Of a DNA stretch of 40,198 nucleotides, positions 7,639-16,527 are shown piece by piece (position 1 is the first letter of the stretch; each line of letters starts with the position of its first letter). The notes under the pieces were generated by a model. The model searched no databases. It saw nothing but the letters and a program-made list of their open reading frames with translations, and was not told the origin of the DNA. Source of the stretch: Streptomyces sp. ISL-98 (GTDB lineage Bacteria; Actinomycetota; Actinomycetes; Streptomycetales; Streptomycetaceae); contig NZ_JAGGPB010000115.1 in the NCBI RefSeq assembly GCF_018614055.1, forward strand, positions 1 through 40,198, written 5' to 3'. Both the position numbers and the translations under genes were made by a program.

Positions 7639-8388
7639 TCAGCTGTTGGCCAGGGTGCGGTCGAGGAGGGGGAGCAGTCGGTCCCAGTGGCGCTGCAGTG
7701 CGGAGGGGTTGAAGGCGTCGGTGTCGGACATGGTGAAGCCGTGGATGGTGCCGGGGTAGATCTCGGTGGTGTAGCCGACACCTGCGGCATCCAGGGCCTG
7801 GTTGAGCTCGCTGATGGCCTCGGGCGTCAGGTCGTTCTCGGCGAGGCCGAGGTGGACTTGGGCGGTGAGCTTGGGGACGAGGCGGTGCGGGCTGTCGGGC
7901 GCGTCGGTGACCAGGAAGCCGGGGTGGAATCCGGCGACGGCGGCCACCTGGTCGGGGTGGGCCGCTGCGGTGCGCATCGCCAAGGCGGCGCCTATGCAGT
8001 AGCCGATCACGGCGGCCGGTCCGGCGCTGACCTCGGGCTGGGTGGTGAGGAACCGGAGGTAGGCGTCGGCGTCGCGCAGGACATGTTCGGCGGTGTGCGC
8101 CTCGATCAAGGGCATCAGCTGGGCGATGACCGCGGGCCGGATCTCTTCTCCGATGTGCCCGGGAAGTTCGATCACTGGTGCCGGGCCGTGCCGGTAGTAG
8201 AGGTTGGGGACGAGCACGTAGTACCCGTGCTCGGCCAGTTCGCGGGCCATCTCCTCCAGCACGGGCCGCACGCCGAAGGCGTCCGTGTACAGCAGCACTC
8301 CCGGGTGCCGCTCGCCACGGTCGGGGAAGGCGGCGAAAGCGTCGGCCTGGCCGTCCGTGGTGGGAATCTGCAGCGTCTTGATGGGCAA
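7639..8388 (-). CDS. Dienelactone hydrolase family protein
   Basis: 249 residues, the usual size of the family. It is an alpha/beta-hydrolase with a Cys nucleophile in GYCIGA (family motif GxCxG), an acid in HLGLAENDLTP and a C-terminal His in PGTIHGFTM. These form the Cys-Asp-His triad that cleaves cyclic esters such as dienelactone; many paralogues act on other carboxylic esters. There is no signal peptide, so it is cytoplasmic. The start is a TTG at 8388 behind GGAAGGA, which is well placed. It is not visibly coupled to neighbours. A 14-bp palindrome about 50 bp upstream may bind its regulator. The substrate cannot be predicted. Confidence 0.88.
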   Translation of the reverse strand: MPIKTLQIPTTDGQADAFAAFPDRGERHPGVLLYTDAFGVRPVLEEMARELAEHGYYVLVPNLYYRHGPAPVIELPGHIGEEIRPAVIAQLMPLIEAHTAEHVLRDADAYLRFLTTQPEVSAGPAAVIGYCIGAALAMRTAAAHPDQVAAVAGFHPGFLVTDAPDSPHRLVPKLTAQVHLGLAENDLTPEAISELNQALDAAGVGYTTEIYPGTIHGFTMSDTDAFNPSALQRHWDRLLPLLDRTLANS

Positions 8389-8434
8389 GATCTTCCTTCC
8401 TTGGGGCTGATGCCAAGTGCACAGCCTCTATCAG

Positions 8435-8448
8435 GGTTGAGGTCAACC
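8435..8448. promoter_or_regulatory. Palindrome GGTTGAGGTCAACC upstream of the hydrolase
   Basis: A perfect 6-bp inverted repeat with a 2-bp centre lies 47 bp before the TTG start of the dienelactone hydrolase gene. A further half-site (TCAACC) follows at 8454-8459. This is a plausible operator for an unlinked regulator; no regulator gene is adjacent. Confidence 0.45.
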
Positions 8449-9366
8449 AGAGATCAACCTGGCGATGACCTACGATCATTGGGCAAACCGGCACGAACCG
8501 GAGTAGGGACGATCAACCCAGCCGACACCGGGAGGCTGACCAGGTGGCTCCATCCGGATCAGAGTCCTCTTCACGCCGACTGCAGCCGTAGAAGATCTCC
8601 AGGTTGACCCGAATCGTGATCATTCTCAGCGATAACGGCTGTCCGCTGGTTCCTCAACCCCGCTCTTGATGTTCATGCTGCCCCAGCAGCGTGCCTCACG
8701 TCTCGTCGGAGTGACCAACTCATCGGCTCACAGGCTTAGTTCGGATAAGAGATGCTGTACATCCTGACCGGCTGCGACCGGGCACTCGCCGAGATCGCCC
8801 GCCGCGCCCTCGGCGACAGCGACCGCATGCCCAAGCTGCACGCCTGATTCCACCGGCAAGCCGGCGCCCGCGGCTACACCCCGGAGGTCCTGCCTACGCA
8901 GTCGGCGTCAACAAGGGCGGCTTTACGGGTCCTTCGCTGACCAGAGCGCGCAGCTGGAGGCGATGCTCGACACCTGGGAGGGCGAGAGCACCGACGAGGT
9001 GCGCGACCAGGTCGAACATGACGGCGGCGATGCGCGCACCAAAATCCGGCGAGCCGGCCTCCAGCGAGCGCCTGTTGCCGCTCGACCTTGCCGTGCGCGA
9101 CTCGGCCCGGGCGCGGGGCTGGAGCGCGACCCGGGTATGTGGCTCAAGTTGTTTCCGCACTCGCTGTGTCCCGCGCTGGTTGTGTCTCGTTCTGTCGAGA
9201 TCACACTGCGGGCTGTGTCCCGGCGATTCAGCCGGCCGTGTCGCTCCGGTGCAGGAGGAACTCGGGCGGTTTCCGGAAAGTTTGTCCCTTTGTGCCCCCG
9301 TGGAGCAGAAGCCGTCACGGCTGGTGTCGGTGGACGAGCAGATCCAGGTTGCGGCTTACCTCGCCG
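8449..9366. other. Gene-poor stretch with decayed sequence
   Basis: About 0.9 kb without a supportable gene. Short protein-like runs appear, for example a 31-codon frame from the ATG at 8753 beginning MLYILTGCDRALAEIARRAL that ends at a stop near 8848. They switch frame and stop, as in decayed coding DNA. I do not recognise the ancestor. Confidence 0.45.
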
Positions 9367-9423
9367 TCGAACACTGCAGTTAACGTGTGGCCGTTGGTCG
9401 AACGCTGCGGTTAGCGTGTGGCC
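9367..9423 (+). repeat. Two imperfect 26-bp direct repeats
   Basis: 9367-9392 and 9398-9423 differ at only three positions (core TCGAAC.CTGC.GTTA.CGTG) and are separated by 5 bp, a 31-bp period. They end 36 bp before the VOC gene start, so they may be regulatory sites for it or a small duplication. Confidence 0.65.
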
Positions 9424-9459
9424 TTTCGCGGACCCGCTGCTTGACTGGGAGATCCTGAC

Positions 9460-9849
9460 ATGACCAGTAAGTTCACCGAGCTTGCGATCGACTGTGCCGA
9501 TCCCCATGGTCTCGCCCGGTTCTGGTGCTCGGTCCTTGACTACGAGGTGCAAGACGAAGACGACGGAATTGTCACAATTGGCTCCCCCGTGGCGCCTGAA
9601 GGCAAGAACCACCTTGGCCCAGTGCCACCGACGTTGACATTCGCGCACGTGCCCGAGGGCAAGACCGTCAAGAACAGGCTCCACATCGACGTCAACCCAA
9701 CCGACAGGGAGCAAGACGAAGAGGTCCGTCGCCTGCTCGAACTAGGTGCTCGACATGCCAACGTCGGCCAAACGGGCGATGAGAGCTGGGTCACGCTTGC
9801 CGACCCAGAGGGGAACGAGTTCTGCGTCCTTGCGGGCCGCCGCCCCTGA
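9460..9849 (+). CDS. VOC-superfamily (glyoxalase-like) protein
   Basis: 129 residues, a single-subunit VOC size. It shows the paired beta-alpha-beta-beta-beta modules: ELAIDCADPHGLARFWCSVL at the start, then RLHIDVN in the middle and WVTLADPEGNEFCVLAG at the end, the last being the classic C-terminal VOC signature. The candidate metal ligands (His in LHIDV, Glu in EGNEFC) fit a glyoxalase/bleomycin-resistance fold, but the substrate cannot be told. The ATG at 9460 follows GGGAGATCCTGAC. It stands alone, with direct repeats just upstream. The fold is likely; enzyme versus binding protein is open. Confidence 0.83.
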   Translation: MTSKFTELAIDCADPHGLARFWCSVLDYEVQDEDDGIVTIGSPVAPEGKNHLGPVPPTLTFAHVPEGKTVKNRLHIDVNPTDREQDEEVRRLLELGARHANVGQTGDESWVTLADPEGNEFCVLAGRRP

Positions 9850-9874
9850 TCGGAAGCCGCACACCGCGCCAGGC

Positions 9875-10072
9875 ATGCTGCGACAGCGCGCCACCGCACT
9901 GGAGTTCATCGAACCCGAACGCAGCGACGACGACCGCCGCCACGCCCGCCTCTACCGCTGGGACCGATGGTCCGACATCGCTGCGCACTACGCGACGGAC
10001 CCCGACGATGCCCTCGACCGCTACGGCACCCGCCTGTGCTGCTACGCGGTCAAGCACATCGCGTGGACGTGA
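9875..10072 (+). CDS. Small ORF, unknown, possibly a remnant
   Basis: 65 codons, Arg/Asp-rich, reading MLRQRATALEFIEPERSDDD and ending CYAVKHIAWT. The composition looks protein-like, but there is no clear ribosome site and no recognised family. It may be the tail of a lost gene. Weak support. Confidence 0.25.
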   Translation: MLRQRATALEFIEPERSDDDRRHARLYRWDRWSDIAAHYATDPDDALDRYGTRLCCYAVKHIAWT

Positions 10073-10144
10073 GGAAGGAGGCGGGGAAAGTTCACACTGT
10101 GCAGGCCGTGTGCTCGGAACACGGGCGTCTGGCTCTCACCGCTG

Positions 10145-10178
10145 CCTCCTGCCCCGGGGTCTGCCGCGGGGCAGGAGG
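10145..10178 (+). terminator. 11-bp perfect hairpin upstream of the vWA gene
   Basis: CCTCCTGCCCC (10145-10155) pairs perfectly with 10168-10178 around a 12-nt loop. It has no U-run. It may end transcription from the VOC side or sit in the leader of the vWA gene. Confidence 0.55.
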
Positions 10179-10262
10179 GTGATCGTCCGTCAAGCTCCGT
10201 TGTCAGTGCCTCCCCATAGTGTGGAGACATCACTCGGGGAGCCTCGGAGAAGGAGCAGAAAC

Positions 10263-11321
10263 GTGTCCGCCAACAAGATCCAGCACAAGGTGAATCACGT
10301 CGCGCTGGTAGTGGACTGTTCGGGTTCCATGCATCAGCACCAGAGTCAACTCATCCGCGTCGTGGACGAGTTCGTGGCGGGCTTGAAGGCCGAGTCGGAC
10401 AGCCTCGGTCATGAGACCCGGATCAGCCTCTACTCCTTCGACCATAAGGTGGAGAACCTGGTCTGGGACATGGACGTGAAGCATCTGCCGTCCATGCGGG
10501 GTCTGTACAAGGTCAACAATGGCGCTACGGCACTCATCGAAGCCTCTCTGAAGTCCCTGGACGACCTGGGCCACATCTGGGAGGCGTACGGCGAGCACAG
10601 TTTCCTCCAGATCGTGGTGACGGACGGCGAGGAGAACGCCTCCGGCGGCGACAGACGGCACGACGGCGACATGGCCATCCTCGGCCCCTGGCTCGATAAG
10701 ATCGCGGCGAAGATGGGTGCGCTTCCGGGCCACTGGACTTCCGCGATCCTCGTTCCGAACTCCCTGGCGAAGCGAACCGCCCAGAACTACGGCTTCCCGG
10801 CCGGAAACATCGCCATCTGGGATGCGGATTCCCAGGAGGGTGTCGAGGAGGCGATCGGTACCGTGCGCGCTGCCGCCACCAGCTTCCTCCGTGGCCGCGA
10901 ACAGGGCGTGCGCGGCACGAAGAACCTGTTCGCGGTCGGTCAGGACATATCGGTCGACGACGTGCGAGCGAACCTCGAACCCGTCCCGGCCGACAAGTAT
11001 CGACTCCTGAAGGTCGACACGGAGGTCGAGATTCGATCCTTCGTTGATTCGCATCCGGGCGTGACGTACGAACGCGGGTCGTGTTACTACCAGTTGGGCA
11101 CCCGGGTTCAGGTTCAGCCCGACAAGGAAGTCATCGTGGTCGAGAAGGACACTGACCGCGCATACACGGGCGACGCGGCACGCAGTCTTCTGTTCGGTAC
11201 GGGTATCCATGGGACCGTCTCCGTGAAGGCGGGGCGTAATCCCAAGTTGGAGGTATACGTGCAGAGTCGTTCGGTGAACAGAAAGCTCAAGCCGAAGACG
11301 CGTCTGCTCATCATGCTATGA
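10263..11321 (+). CDS. von Willebrand factor A domain protein
   Basis: 352 residues. The GTG start at 10263 follows GAGAAGGAG. The N-terminal vWA domain (about 10-210) has a full MIDAS: DCSGSM (Asp18, Ser20, Ser22), a Thr in NNGATAL and Asp in VTDGEEN, so metal-dependent ligand binding is likely. Residues 250-352 form a separate domain rich in beta-strand patterns (YYQLGTRVQVQPDKEVIVVE, GIHGTVSVK). There is no signal peptide or membrane segment, so it is cytoplasmic. vWA proteins of this kind often sit beside a phosphatase, kinase or MoxR ATPase; here none is present and it stands alone. The function is unknown. Confidence 0.85.
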   Translation: MSANKIQHKVNHVALVVDCSGSMHQHQSQLIRVVDEFVAGLKAESDSLGHETRISLYSFDHKVENLVWDMDVKHLPSMRGLYKVNNGATALIEASLKSLDDLGHIWEAYGEHSFLQIVVTDGEENASGGDRRHDGDMAILGPWLDKIAAKMGALPGHWTSAILVPNSLAKRTAQNYGFPAGNIAIWDADSQEGVEEAIGTVRAAATSFLRGREQGVRGTKNLFAVGQDISVDDVRANLEPVPADKYRLLKVDTEVEIRSFVDSHPGVTYERGSCYYQLGTRVQVQPDKEVIVVEKDTDRAYTGDAARSLLFGTGIHGTVSVKAGRNPKLEVYVQSRSVNRKLKPKTRLLIML

Positions 11322-11350
11322 CCTCAGCAACGGATTGACAGTTTTGCGCC

Positions 11351-12778
11351 TCACGCCTCCCTCGGACCGAGGTCCGTAAGCGCGGCTCCCAGCCGACGTG
11401 CACCCTCGGTCAGCTCGGTGTGATCGGTCGTCGCGGCGAACCCGATACGCAGGTGAGCCGCCGGCGGTTCGGTGGCGAAGTAGCGGCTGCCGGCGCTCAC
11501 CGTGACGCCTCGTTGCCGGGCGGCGCTGGTGAGGACGGTGTCGTCCACGCCAGACGGCAGGCGAACCCACAGGTGCAGCCCGCCGGTAGGCGGCCCGGCC
11601 AAGGTTGCGCCGGGGATCTCGTGGGCGACTGCGGCGGCCAGCACGGCGCACCGCTCTCGCAGTGCCGTACCGAGAGAGCGGACGTGCCGGTCCCAGGACG
11701 GGGAGCTGAGCACTTCCAGCGCGGCCTCCTGGAGCGGGCGCGTGACGAAGAAGTCGTCGACCAGACGCACCGCCCGCATGCGCTCCATGACGGGTCCGCG
11801 GGCCACCAGTGCCCCGATCCGCAGGCTCGGTGCTGCGGGCTTGGTGAGTGAGGTGACGTGGACGACCGTGCCGTCGCGGTCATCGGCGACCAGTGGCCGC
11901 GGCACGGCGCCGCCGTGTCCCAGGTGCCGCGCGAAGTCGTCCTCGAGCACGAACGCGCCCGATGCGCGCGCCACATCAAGGATCTGGCGGCGCCGTTCGG
12001 GCGCCAGCACGGTGCCGGTCGGGTTCTGGAAGGTCGGCTGGCAGTACAGCAGTCGCGCGCCGGTCATCGCGAATGCGTCGGCCAGCATGTCGGGCCGCAG
12101 GCCGTCGGCGTCGAGCGGTACGGGAACCGGCCGCAGCCCTGCGGCGCGGGCGGCGGCCAGGGCCCGGGGATAGGTGGGGGACTCCACCAGGACCGGGCTG
12201 CCGGGCCCGGCGATGGCCCGGAATGCGATCGACAGGGCGCTCTGCCCGCCGGCGGTGACCAGCACGTCCTCCGGAGCCACGCTGCCGCCGACGATCCGGG
12301 CGAACACGGTGCGCAGCGCCATCAGGCCGCCGGCCGGGGCGCGGTCCCAGGCGTCCGGACGGCGTGCCGCCCGCGCAAGCGCGGCGCTCAGGGCCCGGGT
12401 GGGCTGGAGCGAGCGGTGTATATAGCCGCCGTCCATGGTGATCGTCCCGGCCGGTGGTGGGCCGAGCGGGTCGGCGATCAGGTGGGTGTCGACTGCGCGG
12501 TCGGTGAGGGCGACCGTCTGCCAGTCGGTATCCGTGTCGCTGTCGCAGGCTTCGTCGCGGAGCCGGTTGCGCTGCGCCGCGAACGTCCCACTGCCCGGAC
12601 GGGTCACTACCGCGCCCTCGGCGGCCAGTGCGGCGATGGCCCGCGCCACCGTCGCCGGGCCGACCCGGTATTCCTTGATCAGCTCTCGGCTGCTCGGCAG
12701 CCGGTCGCCGGGGGCCAGTCGGGAGACCAGCGTACGGAGACTGTCGGCCAACTCCCCAGAAGTGCTACCGTTGTTCAT
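11351..12778 (-). CDS. MocR-type regulator (GntR DNA-binding plus aminotransferase-like domain)
   Basis: 475 residues. The N-terminal GntR winged helix (about 8-70: APGDRLPSSRELI, GPATVARAIAALAAEG) joins a fold-type-I aminotransferase domain (about 110-470). The latter has the PLP lysine in TSLTKPAAPSLRIG and the Asp-containing FVLEDDF region. MocR proteins bind PLP and act as regulators, often of a divergent gene. The neighbour is a divergent class-V aminotransferase followed by an MFS exporter, its likely target. Its ATG (12778-12776) overlaps the neighbour's ATG by 2 bp on the other strand. No alternative start leaves the helix-turn-helix intact. The effector is unknown; an amino acid or amine is likely. 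Confidence 0.92.
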   Translation of the reverse strand: MNNGSTSGELADSLRTLVSRLAPGDRLPSSRELIKEYRVGPATVARAIAALAAEGAVVTRPGSGTFAAQRNRLRDEACDSDTDTDWQTVALTDRAVDTHLIADPLGPPPAGTITMDGGYIHRSLQPTRALSAALARAARRPDAWDRAPAGGLMALRTVFARIVGGSVAPEDVLVTAGGQSALSIAFRAIAGPGSPVLVESPTYPRALAAARAAGLRPVPVPLDADGLRPDMLADAFAMTGARLLYCQPTFQNPTGTVLAPERRRQILDVARASGAFVLEDDFARHLGHGGAVPRPLVADDRDGTVVHVTSLTKPAAPSLRIGALVARGPVMERMRAVRLVDDFFVTRPLQEAALEVLSSPSWDRHVRSLGTALRERCAVLAAAVAHEIPGATLAGPPTGGLHLWVRLPSGVDDTVLTSAARQRGVTVSAGSRYFATEPPAAHLRIGFAATTDHTELTEGARRLGAALTDLGPREA

Positions 12779-14015
12779 GAGAGACGAGAATAGCGCTACT
12801 GGTCCTGGTCGGGAAGCACTTCAGCTGGACGTCGCCGCACTGCGGGCCGACACCCCGGGGTGCCGCCAGGTCATCCACTTCAACAACGCGGGCTGCGGAC
12901 TGCTGGCAGCGCCCGTGACAGACGCGATGGTCGGCCATCTGAACCTCGAAGCGCGGATCGGTGGTTACGAGGCGTCGGCCGCCCGAGCCGCCGAAGTCCG
13001 CGAGTTCTACACGGAGATCGCCGCCCTGATCAACACCACGCCCGACAACATCGCCTTCGCGGGCAGCGCCACCCACGCCTACGCCACCGCCCTGTCCTCG
13101 ATCCCGTTCGAGACCGACGACGTCATCCTCACCACCCGCGACGACTTCATCTCCAACCAGATCGCCTTCCTGTCCCTGCGCAAGCGGTTCGGCGTACGCA
13201 TCGTCCACGCGCCCAACACCCCCGAGGGCGGGGTCGATGTGGAGGCGATGGCCGCGCTGATGCGGACCCACCGCCCCCGCCTGGTGTCTGCCACCCATGT
13301 CCCCACCAACTCGGGCCTCGTCTCGCCCGTCGCCGAAATCGGCCGCCACTGCCGCGAGTTGGACCTGCTCTACCTGGTCGACGCCTGCCAGTCGGTCGGC
13401 CAGTTCGTCATCGACGTGGAAGAGATCGGCTGCGACCTCCTCACCGCCACCTGCCGCAAATTCCTCCGCGGCCCGCGCGGTTCCGGATTCCTGTACGTAT
13501 CCGATCGCGTCCTGAGCGCAGGCTACGAACCGCTGTTCATCGACATGCACGGCGCCCGCTGGACCGAGCCGGGCGGCTACGAGCCCGTAGGGACGGCGGC
13601 CCGGTTCGAGGAGTGGGAGTTCCCGTACGCCACAGTGCTCGGCAGCGCCGCCGCGACGCGCTATGCCCGCAAGGTCGGTATCGAGGCCATCGAGCAGCGC
13701 ACGCCGGCGCTCGCGGCCCGGCTGCGCGACCGGCTTGCACCGATCCCCGGGGTGCGCGTGCTCGACCGCGGCCCGCGTCTTGCCGCGCTCGTCACCTTCG
13801 GTGTAGCGGGCTGGCAGCCGCAGCCGTTCAAGGCGGCCATGGACGCCCGCGGCATCAACTCGGCGCTCAGCTTCCGTGAGTTCGCCCAGTTCGACTTCGG
13901 GGACAAGGGCGTCGAATGGTGCCTGCGCCTGTCGCCGCACTACTACAACACCGAGGAGGAGGTGGACCACGTCGCCGACGCGGTCGCGGACCTCGCCGGC
14001 AAGGGACGGCGATGA
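12777..14015 (+). CDS. Class-V PLP-dependent aminotransferase-like enzyme
   Basis: 412 residues. It has the class-V fold: HFNNAGCGL near the N-terminus, ATHVPTNSG, YLVDACQSVGQF with the PLP-binding Asp, and the Schiff-base lysine in TATCRKFLRGPRGSGFLYV. Relatives include cysteine desulfurases, isopenicillin N epimerases and kynureninase-like enzymes; the exact reaction cannot be assigned. The ATG at 12777 shares bases with the divergent MocR start. The stop overlaps the MFS start by 4 bp (ATGA), so enzyme and transporter are co-translated. A role in making or modifying an amine that is then exported fits the context (inference). Confidence 0.9.
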   Translation: MRDENSATGPGREALQLDVAALRADTPGCRQVIHFNNAGCGLLAAPVTDAMVGHLNLEARIGGYEASAARAAEVREFYTEIAALINTTPDNIAFAGSATHAYATALSSIPFETDDVILTTRDDFISNQIAFLSLRKRFGVRIVHAPNTPEGGVDVEAMAALMRTHRPRLVSATHVPTNSGLVSPVAEIGRHCRELDLLYLVDACQSVGQFVIDVEEIGCDLLTATCRKFLRGPRGSGFLYVSDRVLSAGYEPLFIDMHGARWTEPGGYEPVGTAARFEEWEFPYATVLGSAAATRYARKVGIEAIEQRTPALAARLRDRLAPIPGVRVLDRGPRLAALVTFGVAGWQPQPFKAAMDARGINSALSFREFAQFDFGDKGVEWCLRLSPHYYNTEEEVDHVADAVADLAGKGRR

Positions 14016-15328
14016 CCGCCACACAGACACACGCCGTAGAACGGTCTACGGAAAGCCTCTGGCGCAACGGAGACTTCCTCAAATTCTGGCTCGGCGAGAC
14101 ACTCTCGCTCCTCGGCACCCAGGTCACAAACCTTGCCCTGCCGCTGACCGCGATCATCGCCTTCAATGCCACCGACGAGCAGGTCGGTGTCCTGCGGTTC
14201 CTGCAGCTTGTCCCGTATCTCGGTCTCGCGCTGGTCTTCGGGGTGTGGGTGGACAGGACCAGGCGACGGCGGATCATGCTTGGTGCCAACCTCGTCCGGA
14301 CGATCGTGCTGGCCCTCGTACCCGTCCTGTACTGGATGGACGCGCTCAGCATGGTCTCGCTCCTTGTGATCGCCTGCGCCGTCGGCGTCGCCTCGGTGCT
14401 GTTCGACGTGAGCTGGATGTCGTACGTACCCACGCTCGTACGCGACCCCAAGCACTATGTCGAGGCCGGCGCCAAGATGGGGATGAGCTCATCGGCGGCC
14501 GATGTGGCAGGTCCCGGGCTCGCGGGTGTCCTGATCGGCGCACTGACCGCGCCCGTGGCGCTGATCGTCGACGCGTTCTCCTATCTGGTGTCCCTGATCT
14601 CGCTGCTGCTCATCCGCACGCCCGAGCCCAGGCCCGAACCGCCCGCCGCACGACGGCACCTGCCGACCGAACTCCGGGACGGCTTGCGCTGGGTGCTGAA
14701 GAACCCGGTCCTGCGGTCGCTGGCCCTGATCGGGTTCTGCTGCAATTTCTCCATGATCACCGTATGGACGATGTTCCTGCTGTACGGAACACGCGACCTG
14801 CACCTGGACTCGACAACCCTCGGCGGCATCTTCGCCACTGCCTCCGTGGGCGGTCTGATCGGTGCGGCGATCTCCCGTAAGGTCATCCGTCGCTTCCGGC
14901 TCGGACTGGTCTACCTCGTCGCCCAGTCGGCCCTGCTCATCGGCCCGATGCTGATCGTTGTGGCCACCGGCCCCCGGCCGGTGATGGTGGGGATGTTCGT
15001 CCTCTCCTTCTTCACCACCTATCTCGGTCTCGGCATCGCCGGCGTCATCATCGTCAGCCTGCGCCAGGCCAGTACCCCGCAGTCGATGATGGGCCGGATG
15101 ACGGCGGTCTTCCGCACCCTGCTGTTCGGCGGTGGCGCACTCGGCGGGCTGTTCGCGGGCCTGCTGTCCGGCCGGATCGGCGCCCAGGGCGCATTGACCG
15201 TGGCGGCGATCGGATCCGCCGCCGTGCTGATCGCGCTTGTCCTGTCCCCGGTGAGCCGACTCCGTGGCCTGCCGTCGGCACCGGAAGAACCCGTCACAGC
15301 GGCAGCGGAAGGGCAGGCCACGGGCTGA
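14012..15328 (+). CDS. MFS exporter (EntS-like, 12 membrane segments)
   Basis: 438 residues with twelve hydrophobic segments beginning FWLGETLSLLG, and the loop motif GVWVDRTRRRR of the major facilitator superfamily after segment 2. The sequence style fits the MFS_3/EntS-like group that exports siderophores and antibiotics. It overlaps the aminotransferase gene by 4 bp and is followed 12 bp later by a strong hairpin, so the two genes form one transcript. It likely exports the product or a toxic analogue under MocR control. Confidence 0.9.
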   Translation: MTATQTHAVERSTESLWRNGDFLKFWLGETLSLLGTQVTNLALPLTAIIAFNATDEQVGVLRFLQLVPYLGLALVFGVWVDRTRRRRIMLGANLVRTIVLALVPVLYWMDALSMVSLLVIACAVGVASVLFDVSWMSYVPTLVRDPKHYVEAGAKMGMSSSAADVAGPGLAGVLIGALTAPVALIVDAFSYLVSLISLLLIRTPEPRPEPPAARRHLPTELRDGLRWVLKNPVLRSLALIGFCCNFSMITVWTMFLLYGTRDLHLDSTTLGGIFATASVGGLIGAAISRKVIRRFRLGLVYLVAQSALLIGPMLIVVATGPRPVMVGMFVLSFFTTYLGLGIAGVIIVSLRQASTPQSMMGRMTAVFRTLLFGGGALGGLFAGLLSGRIGAQGALTVAAIGSAAVLIALVLSPVSRLRGLPSAPEEPVTAAAEGQATG

Positions 15329-15340
15329 GACGGAGAATGC

Positions 15341-15374
15341 CGAAGGGCCCCACCGTGAACGGTGGGGCCCTTCG
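15341..15374 (+). terminator. Perfect 14-bp terminator hairpin
   Basis: CGAAGGGCCCCACC (15341-15354) pairs fully with 15361-15374 around a 6-nt loop, 12 bp after the MFS stop codon. It probably ends the aminotransferase-MFS transcript, and could serve convergent transcription from the other side as well. Confidence 0.88.
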
Positions 15375-15435
15375 ACATCGTGTCCGGTGAGGCACTGGCG
15401 GAGGTCAGTCACGCAACAAAGAAATCAGGGCCACC

Positions 15436-16209
15436 TCAGAAGGCGGAGTTGGCGAACCAGTGCAACAGCAGGTCCTGGTCACCCTCGTGTTCGACGGCCT
15501 CGGTGTTGTGGTGCCGACGGCCGTAGAGGAGCAACAGGAGGTCGGCTGCGGTTGTCTGGACGGTTGCGTCCGCAGTGGTGTCTGCTGTTGCGGCGGCCGG
15601 GTCGATCCCGAAGCCGTCCGGGCGCAGGCTGACGAGCCAGTCGGCGTTCCCGTCGGTGGTGCGGAAGCGGATGGTCTCGCCGGTCCCGCGCAGGTTGGCC
15701 ACCTTGGGTGCGAAGAAGGTGGCGAAGGGCAGGTTGACGAGGAACTCGTCGATGCCGTCGACCGCGAGCGCGCGGTCGATCGCGGGCCGGAGTCCGAGGG
15801 TCAGCTCGGCGTCGGCCCGGTGCAGCAGGGTCTCGAAGAGCATCCTGCGCGCCCAGAAGCGGGCATGCTGGTCGGCGCCCCACGTCCACATCGGCAGGTT
15901 CGGGTCGGTGGCTGCGAACGCGTCGGCGGCCACGGCCGCGCTCTTGTCCAGCCAGCTGGGGTAGGCGTCCGTCGTCGTAGGGAGTCGAAGTTCTACTTCG
16001 CGGCTGTGCGGTGGGCTTTGGATGCGTGCGTGCAGCAGGGCCGAGAACCAGCGCTGCACGCTGCCGGTGTGCTTGACCAGGTCGGCCAGCGTCCAGTCGG
16101 GGCAGGTGGGCACAGGGGCTGTCAGGTCGGCCCCTTTGAGTACGGCGGTGAACTTGGTGGTCTCGGCCGCCACGGCTGCGCGGTGGTCGATGGGGTGCCA
16201 GGTGGTCAT
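15436..16209 (-). CDS. Maleylpyruvate isomerase family mycothiol-dependent enzyme
   Basis: 257 residues. It begins with a DinB/maleylpyruvate-isomerase N-terminal bundle: CPDWTLADLVKHTGSVQRW, with the family's metal-ligand His, then RMLFETLLHRADAELTLG with further conserved His and Asp. The second half (about 180-257) is the usual C-terminal domain. Such enzymes use mycothiol, the actinobacterial thiol, for isomerisation or detoxification. The ATG at 16209 has an AAAGGA ribosome site; upstream in-frame sequence is not protein-like. It lies downstream of a MarR gene on the same strand, 318 bp away. Confidence 0.85.
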   Translation of the reverse strand: MTTWHPIDHRAAVAAETTKFTAVLKGADLTAPVPTCPDWTLADLVKHTGSVQRWFSALLHARIQSPPHSREVELRLPTTTDAYPSWLDKSAAVAADAFAATDPNLPMWTWGADQHARFWARRMLFETLLHRADAELTLGLRPAIDRALAVDGIDEFLVNLPFATFFAPKVANLRGTGETIRFRTTDGNADWLVSLRPDGFGIDPAAATADTTADATVQTTAADLLLLLYGRRHHNTEAVEHEGDQDLLLHWFANSAF

Positions 16210-16527
16210 GTGTCGTTCCTTTGAGCGGGTTGGCCGGTGGGAGGTCAGACCTCTGGTTCTGTAAGTGGGAGCGGGGTTCTGGATCAACTTCCACGTACAA
16301 AACCAGACCTCGGCGTGCACAGCCTCGGCCGCCGGCTGACCCTGCTCGTCGGCGGTGACCGGGAGGGATGTGGCAAGGGGCCGGTGTTCTTGTTCAGCCC
16401 CACCAGCGCGTCAGTACCGAGGAAACCCACGGCCGAGGCACGGACAAACGCCGACGGTTACGCGTAAATCCTGGCCCGGCTGCAGTGCGGGAGCTCTCAA
16501 CAAGGCCGGCCGCCGGTCCGCCCCCGG
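16210..16527. other. Intergenic, no gene seen
   Basis: Between the MarR gene and the mycothiol-type enzyme gene I see no protein-like frame. TCTGGTT (16252-16258) and an AACCAGA copy near 16301-16307 form a loose inverted pair that may be regulatory. Nothing else stands out. Confidence 0.4.

Noticed and set aside
12435..12776. Longer N-terminus for the class-V aminotransferase
   Set aside because: The extension would run through the MocR DNA-binding domain on the other strand and has no relation to class-V enzymes. The ATG at 12777 fits the family.
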